Source: Bacteroidota bacterium
Lineage (GTDB): Bacteria > Bacteroidota > Bacteroidia > NS11-12g > UBA955
Direction: 5' to 3'
Length of the DNA stretch: 64,000 nt
Assembly (NCBI GenBank): GCA_016787485.1
Contig: JAEUUL010000001.1
Location: forward strand, 62,001 to 126,000
Numbering within the stretch: the first letter of the stretch is position 1; the number at the start of each line of letters is the position of its first letter. A program made the translations under genes and the position numbers. Shown here piece by piece: positions 50,001 to 59,000 of the stretch. A model generated the notes under the pieces. That model had not been told where the DNA came from and searched no databases. It saw only the letters and a program-made list of their open reading frames with translations.

Positions 50001-53000
50001 TGCAGTTCCATTGAATACCATGCGGCCATTGGGGTTGTTCACAGAATCTCCGAACCGAACAGCGGTGGAGAAAGCAGAACTGCTGCCGGTAAAGTACAAT
50101 TTTGCCTTATCCAGATCTGCCACATTGGTGGTCCCGGCGGTTGACAATACAAAACGACTAATGTTCAACGCTTTGCCTGCTCCGGATGTGCTCACTGCTA
50201 TGCGCAATACATGCTGATTTGCTCCACGGCCTGTTTGACCGGTTACCTGGGTTACCGCCAGACTGGGCGTGCCCGAACTCGCAGGAGTAAAGCTACCCTC
50301 ATCCGCACCTAAATCCGGTGTGCTGCTGCTGCGGGTTTGGCCATCAATGTCTTTGGTTACCGATGCAATCGGGCCGCCGCCATTCTCAACAGTTGTCGCA
50401 ACACTGGGGTCCACATGCATAAAGTTGGAAGAGTTCGGTGAAAGGCTCAGGAAGGCCACATCTTCACTCACAGCCCCTGTTTCCCTTGTGGGACCCAGCA
50501 GGTTGATATAATCACAGATGGTTCCGGCAGTAACTGCACCTGCATCGCTGAATATCAGGTTGCCAGATGACGGAGTACCTGCATAAATCAGGTTGTTGTT
50601 GCAGGTGCTGGCCATGGTTGCCAATGCATTGGTTCCATTTCTCCACACTCCCACGGCAGTCCCTTTTGAAGTGTTGGACTCGTTGATCAGGATATTGTTC
50701 CGCAAGTCCAGGGTGGGGGCGGTAGAGCTGCTGTACAACGCGGCAGAACCAAACAGGGTGCTTACAGTTCCTGGTGAACCATTCAGGTACACGCTGTTAT
50801 GGTATACATTCTGCAATTGTCCGGCAGTTGTAGAAGCCAAATATATCCCTACGATGGAATTGCTGAAGCTGGCGCCTTTGGCTTCCAGATTGGCAACCAC
50901 GTTGTTGTTCATATTCAGGGTACCTACAGAACCGGCATAGATTCCCATCATGCCAGCTCCGGTTGCGGTGTGGGTCAAATTGCCCACCCTGTTGCCAGAG
51001 TAATCCACTGTTGTTTGTCCAAGGCATAGTATTCCATAGGAGGTTCCTCCACTCGCACCCCTCAGTGTAATATTCCGCACAGTATTGTTGCGCAGGCTGA
51101 GATAGGTTTGGTTATCGCAACGCATACCATACATGGAGGTAAACGTATCATCTTCTGTGGTGTTGTTTTCTACCCATGTGGAATCGCCACCGATAATATA
51201 CATTCCTCCCCCAAAACTTGAGGAGGCAGTTGGACTGTTGAAAAATCCGGTGTGCAGATTGCCGGTGATGATCCTCTTATGAAGTACGGACGTGCTGACG
51301 TTGTCATAAACTCCATAGCATGAGGTACTGTTTATATAGGAGGGGATGGAACCCAAAGCCCTGTAATTTCTGAAAATGTTATTGGCAATGCGGCTTATGC
51401 CGGTATTTACCGCAATGCTGCGGTATATGCCATAGGTAACATACCCTGAAACCGAAGTAGCCGCAATACTTGTAACACTGTCAAACCGGTTGTTGTCAAT
51501 GACTTCAAACGGGCAATTGGTTTGGTGGTAAATGCCATAAATACTTCCATACCCAAACAGTGTATCCATTGCAATGGCATTGCCGCTGATGGTATCGGAT
51601 GAAGGGGCGGCAGCAAGCCAGATGCCGGCAAATGTCTGACCTAAGAAGTTCTGCACTTTGCAGTCACGGATATTGTTGTCCAGGATTCTTACCACACCTC
51701 CACTGGCTGAATAAATGGGATAGGTGCTGATATTGGAAGTTTGAATCGAAATGGTATTTCCGCTGATGGTGGCATTTGCATTGCCCGACACTTCAGTGTA
51801 AATACCATATCCACCGCCTGAGCCCATGCTTCCTCCATTGGCCACATTGTTCAGGTAGTTTCCAGAAATCTGCACGTTGTGCTGGTCATCGGCATAAATA
51901 CCATGATACCTGGCCGAAGATCCTCCCCAATAGGTAAGGCTGTTATTGCGTATTGTATTCATCCTGTCCGATGTATACAGGGATCCGTTATAGCCTTCCA
52001 GCCACACCGGATTGTATGTATTTCTTACATCGTTGGATGCAAACGTATTGTAGCTGTTCAACCCAAAGGTATCGGTGGGCATCAGTTCTGTGCCGAGATC
52101 ATTGTACCAGCTCGGGCCAATGTAAAAGGCTTTACTGCCTGCGCCAAACAAGGCAGAACCGGCGATGTTGTTCAGGGTGCTGGCGGTAATGGCACAATTC
52201 TTTACAGTCACAAACCGGGTACCGTTGGTGGCAGATTTCTTAAAGAGACCCACCATATACTCCATGCGGCGGTTGCCAATGGTATTTGTATCCCGCATAT
52301 CCAGGCTGTCTATGGTAATCCAGTCAGTTCCCAAGACAGTAAACAATCCATCCAGCCGTGTGCCTGAAGTTGTGGTTGCAGGGGTTGCATTTCCGTTGCT
52401 TTGTGCATAGAAAACCGGTCGGCCGCCTCCTGCAGTTTTTATGATGATTTTTCTTCCGGCCGAAGTGGTATCCCAGCATCCGGTAACATCAATCAGGTAT
52501 CCGTTGTTTGGTGCCTGCTCAGTATGTGTGCTGGCTATATTAAAGGTAACAGTGCTGGAAAGTCCTTTGTAATTCAAATCGCGGATGGCACTGTCCAGTG
52601 TAGGATAAGCAGAGGGAATGCCATACGAACCGGCCAAAGCGGAGGGAGTGGCAATGCTCTGTGTTCCGGTAGGGTTGGTGGTAGAAGGAGTAATGGAACC
52701 ACCTGTATAATCAACTGATGATACCTCTGCATCCAGCACATCGGTGCTCAGTGCACCGCATTTCACATCATACATCAGCCAGAAGTAGTAATCTTTCTGG
52801 CAACTCAGGTTTTCATTGCCAGATACCGTGTAGGATCCGTTAGGATTGGCTACATCACTTCCATACTGTGCAGCAGTTTGCAGATTCAGGTTACTGTCAA
52901 GTGCTGTATAAAATACACGGGCTTTGGAAATATCCCGGGTAGGATTGGTGGTACCTGTTGTATTCAGGGTGAATTTCGTTACCGTCGTTCCGGATGCTGT

Positions 53001-56000
53001 TGAGGGTGTGACTTTTATACGCAGCGCTTTGCTGTTGATTTCACCTGCTTTGGGATTGTTGGTTTGCTGGGTAAGAACCACCGTAGCGGTGCCAGTAGAG
53101 CCGGCAGTGAATGCATCTTCATAACTGCCTATATCCGGTGTGGTGGTGCTGCGATTGGTACCTGTAACATCCTGAGCAGCTATTGCCACGTAGTTGCCCC
53201 CGTTTTCAATGGCAGAAGCCACGCTGGTACTGCCTTTGAGGAATACTGAAGATGCAGGATTTAGAGACTGGAAGCTGATATCTTCACTCTTGCTGCCAGC
53301 TTCCTTGCCCAGTTTCAGGGAATCAATCATTACACACAAGCTGGTTACACTGGTACTGCTGTCTCTGTACATGGCATATCCGGTGCCTGTGGGGGTGTAG
53401 ATAATGTTTTTATTAGAAGCCAGGGCATGTGAGTTTTTAAAGCGGGTAGCCCTGTGGAACGCGATGGTCTTACCACTGGAACCGGGTACTGTTTTATTGA
53501 TAAGGATATTGTTGCGCAGGTCCGTAATGGGGTTGCGGGCAACAAACAAGGCTGCACTGCTGTGGAATGCGGGTTTGGTTAAGCCATTGTCAAGTAATAC
53601 GGTGTTATGGTAAATCTGATTTGTAAATCCGGTAACATTTCCGGCAAACTGCATTCCATATACATTGAATGCATTCACACCGGGGTCGGCAGTACCCAAT
53701 CTGGGTGCGGCTATATCATATATCAGGTTATTGTAAACAGTAGATGCATTGCCTGCACTATAGATACCATATGCATTGCCATTGGTAGACCAGTTGGAAA
53801 GGTCGGCAATCCTATTGTTGTAAATTCTCAATGGAGTGGCGGTGCCACCGTTGAATATGCCAGCCACGGAAACGGAATTGACGGTATTTATTCCGGCAGC
53901 AACATTGTTAATGTTGTTGTTGTAAACAAACTTGCGGTTACCCGAGGTGAGATAAATTCCATAGACCAGTCCCAGTGTACTGGAATCATTACTGATGGTA
54001 TTGTCGCTTATATAGGCAGAATCACCGGAGAGATTATAGATGCCATACAAAGTACCCCCTGTGCGGATTTTATCCAGGGTGTTGCCCTGTATCCATACAT
54101 CAGCATTGGTGCTTACCTGATTCTGTATTGCCGTTAGAGGCCGTGCAATAAATATACTGCTGGCCTGTACATTGCGGAATGTGTTGTTCAGCACATAGTC
54201 CCGGCTGTTGGCTGACGGGCTGCCAGCATTGTAATACAGCGTTGCCTGGGTTGAGGACAATGGGTATGTGATGTCCAATGTGTCAATTACATTATTCGCA
54301 AAATAACTCAGGTTGGAACTGTTGTTCATGTAGTACCCGTAAATGGTGCTGTTTACCTGAACCACATTGTTCCGGATGGCATTGTTATACATGGAATCAT
54401 AGGCTCCTGTATTGGCCGAGGCCTGAAAGATTGCATAAAACAAACTTGAATTCAATGTATGGAATGGTTTGTAACAATCCCGTACTGTATTGCCACGCAC
54501 GGATACTGTTCCGGTACCTGACGGATTGAAATAGATCCCATACATGGCGCCAGACGAAGGCAAACTTTTCAGTGAAACAAGGTTGCCATGAATTTTCAGA
54601 TTGCTGTTGGGTGAGCTGTTAATATAAATACCATTGATCTGGTTTTGGGCAAAGGGGTACGAACCAGTGGCATTGATCACCCGGTTGTTGGCAATCACAT
54701 GATCTCCTGTTTGCGAGGTGGTATAAATGCCGGTGAGCACACCAGCCATAGGACCACCGAAATTGGCTATGTCATTGCCGCGTATAACGTTGTTGCGGTC
54801 CATGAGGGTATAGGGAGAACCTACACTTATACCTATCAATGTTATAGGGGTACCTCCGCAATTGCGGATTGTGTTGTTCTCAAAGCGGTTGTAGCTGTTG
54901 GTTCCGTTGGTATCAAAAGGCGTGTACATGGTGCCAATCGTGTCATACATATTGCCGCCCATATAAATACCTTTAGAGCCAGCAAGGAAATTGGTGGATC
55001 CATCCTGCCGGTTGCCTTCGAACATGGTGATGTTGCAGTTCTGAATGTTTACACCTTTCACCCCATTGCTGCTCCAGCGTTTGAAGAGACCGTATCCATA
55101 TTCAGCCGCATCTACTGTATTGGTATTGTTGTCTTTTATGTCAATTCGGTCGAAAGTGATATAATCCATACCACTTACGGTTACCACACCATCCAGAGGC
55201 ACACCTGCTGTGGCAAAAATGGGAGAATTGCCACCCATGTTGGCATTCAGCACAGGGTTTGCGCCGCTACCGGATTTCTGTATGGTGAGTGTACGGGTAG
55301 GTGTGGTATAGGTTGCTCCGCAGGTATTGTTGGCACGAATCAATATGCCACCGGGACTTGCAGGAACAACTTCTGAATGGTTGGCGGCCACGTTAAAGGT
55401 TACCGAAGCAGAAATTCCCCTTGTATTGAATGCGTTCACGGCATCTGCCAATGTGGCAAAAGGAGTCCCGGGAATGCTGTAAGTGCCACTCAGGGCGCCC
55501 TGCACGGTCATTCCACCACTTGCACTGCCGGGGGTGAGAATTCCGCCATTGTAATAAATGGTATCCAGGGAGGCGTCTTCAATGTTTCCGGCGGCGGCAG
55601 TGCACTTCAAATCATACACAACCCAGAAATACTGGGTTCCTGTAAATAACGGACGGGATACATTCACTGCAAAACTTCCGCTGGGATTATTCACCGTGCT
55701 CAGCAAGGTAGCGGTCGTAAAGTTGAGTGCAGAACTGCTGCCTGTGGCATATATCCTGGCCTGTGAAATATCGGAAGCACTTGTGCTTCCTGTGGTACTG
55801 AACACAAGCCTGGAAATACTGTCTGGACAATTGCGGTTGAAACCCATGGTTACCGATGCTCTCAGTGCAATCTGGTCTTTTGCCCCGGGGCCGGTATGCA
55901 GGGTGGGGTGAGCCACTGCAGCTGTAACAGTGTTGCTGATGGAATTGGGCGAATAACCATCTTCAAAAGCTCCAATATCGGGTGTGGTGTTGCTACGTGC

Positions 56001-59000
56001 GGCAGAATCAAAGTCAAATTCAAAACCGCTGATAACCTGTGCATTGTTCTCTGCAAAAGTGGGTGTTGAGAGGGAAGGATGCAGGTAACTGGAGCTGGTT
56101 GGATTCGTGCTGATAAAATCCATTCTCTCTGTATACGAGTTTGTATCTCTGGGAGAAACCAATGCCTGATACTGGCACCAGGTCTGAAGGTTATTGGTCA
56201 CATCAAAATACAGAATATTCCGAGGACTTGGCATTCCAGCATACAGGATATTGTTGTTGCTGGTGGTCGTCCATTGGCTCAAGGGCGTACCCGATGTGGT
56301 TGTGCCCCGCGCAATGGCAATTGTTTTGCCGGTGTATGTGACATTCGATGTAGGCGAACTTTCGTTGATGATTAAGTTATTGCGGACATCTATATTGTAA
56401 CCACTGGTTACGGTATTCTGATATATGCCGGCTGTAATGTTGGCCCCGTTACCATTGTTGGTTACGTTGTTCAGATAAACCGTGTTGTAATAAATATTGG
56501 TGGTTGTTACTGAGGTTGTCAATATGCCGGCAATCATTACCGCATTCGCATTGGATGATGCGCCGGAAGTAGCAAACAGTCCCCCCACCAGGTTGTTGTG
56601 GATATTTGCTGTGGTACCAGCCGCGCAATAAATGCCTACCAATTGGGTTCCTGTGGTCGTAAAATTCGACAACAAATACAATTCACCGATTTTGTTGCGG
56701 TGTATTTGCACCGTCGGAGAACTGCTGGCATGGTATATACCGTATGAAGTGGTACTGAAGTTGATGATGTTGCGAATGGTGTTTTTGTAAACCTGCCAAC
56801 TGCTGCCGGTGCCCGTTGCACTGTATCCATAGATACCGTAAAATGTTCCGTTGACTGTGTCATTGTATATCTCGTTGTGCGACACAATATTGTTAAGCCC
56901 GCTGAGACTGTAGACACCATAAAAGGTCCCAGCCCTGTTGTCATGCACTTTATTGTACTGCATCTTTCTGGAATGCCCTGCTGCTGTATTGCAATACATG
57001 GGGTAGAAAGTACCAAATGTGCGGTTGTAACGGTACAGGTTGGCAATCAGATTTTCATTTCCTGAAGTAGGGCTGCCCAGGTTATAATACCCGTACCAGG
57101 TTCCGGACGACAGGTTCTGGTTCTTCTCTATCAGGTTGTTGGCATAATACACGTTGGTACTGGTGGAACTGTTATAGAAAAAATAGGCAGTTCCACTGTG
57201 GTACCAAAGGTTATTGGCCAATGTGTTGTTCGTAATGGAATCACTTGTTGCTGTGGAAGCATGGTAAAACAGATATGTTGTTCCTGATACTGTGCCATAG
57301 GTAGCTGTAGCCAACAGGCTGTTCACCCAGCTGTTATTGCGAACCTTAATATTTCCGGTGGCTCCATTGTATAATCCATACAGTGTTCCTGTAGACATCT
57401 GCCGGAAGGTAAATGTATTGCCAATGTAATTTGCATTGATTGAGGTTCCCGATATGAACATACCATAAGTTGCACCCGAGCTCCGCATGGTAATGTTGAC
57501 CACATTGTTGGTATACTGAACCGGAACGGTGGTGGTCGTCAATGTGGAATAAATACCATACGTTGTGGAAGTATGCTGCACATCCAATATCACCGTGTTG
57601 TTGTTCACAATCAGGTTTGCATTGGCTACGTTCATATTGAACGGATAGATTCCATAGGTTAATCCTGTCGTAGACACACCTCCGTTCTCCATATTCGCCA
57701 CGCGGTTACCGGTGATGATCATGTTCAACTGGTACTGCGTAACGATACCATTTACTGTAGTTGTTGATCCACCCCCAAATGCACTGATGTAATTGGAAAT
57801 GATGGTATTTCCTGTTCCGTAGTAGGTTGTAGTAGTGCTACCCAATATACCGATACCGGAAACCACATTCTGTATGGTATCCTGAAAGAACTGACAAAAA
57901 CTGTTGATACCCGTTGCATTGGTAGGCGTGACAGCGGTTCCGCTGGTGGCACTGTGCTGTCCCATCCAGATTCCGTAGTTGCCGTTGGTGGCAGTATTGG
58001 CGCGGTTCAGAATAACTGTACAGTTGCGGATCGTGTCGTAACGGCATCCATCAGTTGCACTGGTGGTGGACAGGTGAAACCCGAACTCAGCCATGGTGGT
58101 ACTGGTGGTATTCGTAGAACTTTCACGCAATTCCAACCCATCAATGGTAATATAATCTGCTCCGTTTATCTTGAATATTGCATCCTGCCCGCCTGTTGCC
58201 ACTGTAGAAGTTTGGGTGCCTGCACCTGCATTGATCCTGGGTTTATTGCCAACCCCAATTCTGCGAAAGACTATAGGATTAGAGGCAGTTCCGGTTTTGG
58301 TAAGCAGGATACCACCACCAGCTGCTGTTTCTGTGTGACCGGCCTGCACCAGCAGGGTCACCGGACCAGTTACAGTACCGCCGTTTAAGGCGGTGACAAA
58401 TGATGCCACAGTAGCATAACAACTGGAAGGAACCAGGTAGGCACCGGTGAAGTTTGTACCAGAAGCCACGGTGTAGCTGTAATTGCTGCCGCCGTTGTTG
58501 TTGATATTCAGCACAGCCATGTCGTGTGCATCCTGTCCGTTTGTGCCAATACTGGCTGTCAACTGAGCAGGTGTAAGGCTGGAAGTGTAAACATAATAAT
58601 ATACGGTTGTGCTGGCGGAGTAGCAAGGTATGGCGGCTTCACCTCTGGTGCCGTTCATGGCAACCTGCACCCAGCTGCTGCTGCTGAAGGTAGAGGAAGT
58701 GGAGTAACGCAAATACACGTATTCACCCGCTGCCGGAGCAGCACCAGTAGTCACCTGCACAAAACCTGCGTTGTTTTGATACACGGTAGACGGATTAAGG
58801 GTAACGGAGGAAATGGAAACCGGATTGAACGATGTTTCAAGTACTGCCAAATTCTCATTGGCCGGAGTTCCACTGGTACTTTTCTCCGAAATATTAAATG
58901 TATAGTACCTTCCGCTGGTCACTGCCGGAAGTGTGCCACTTACACCACCTGAACTGCTGTTCGTGGTTGCAGAGCCATAGCTTGGAGGCGAACCGGATGC

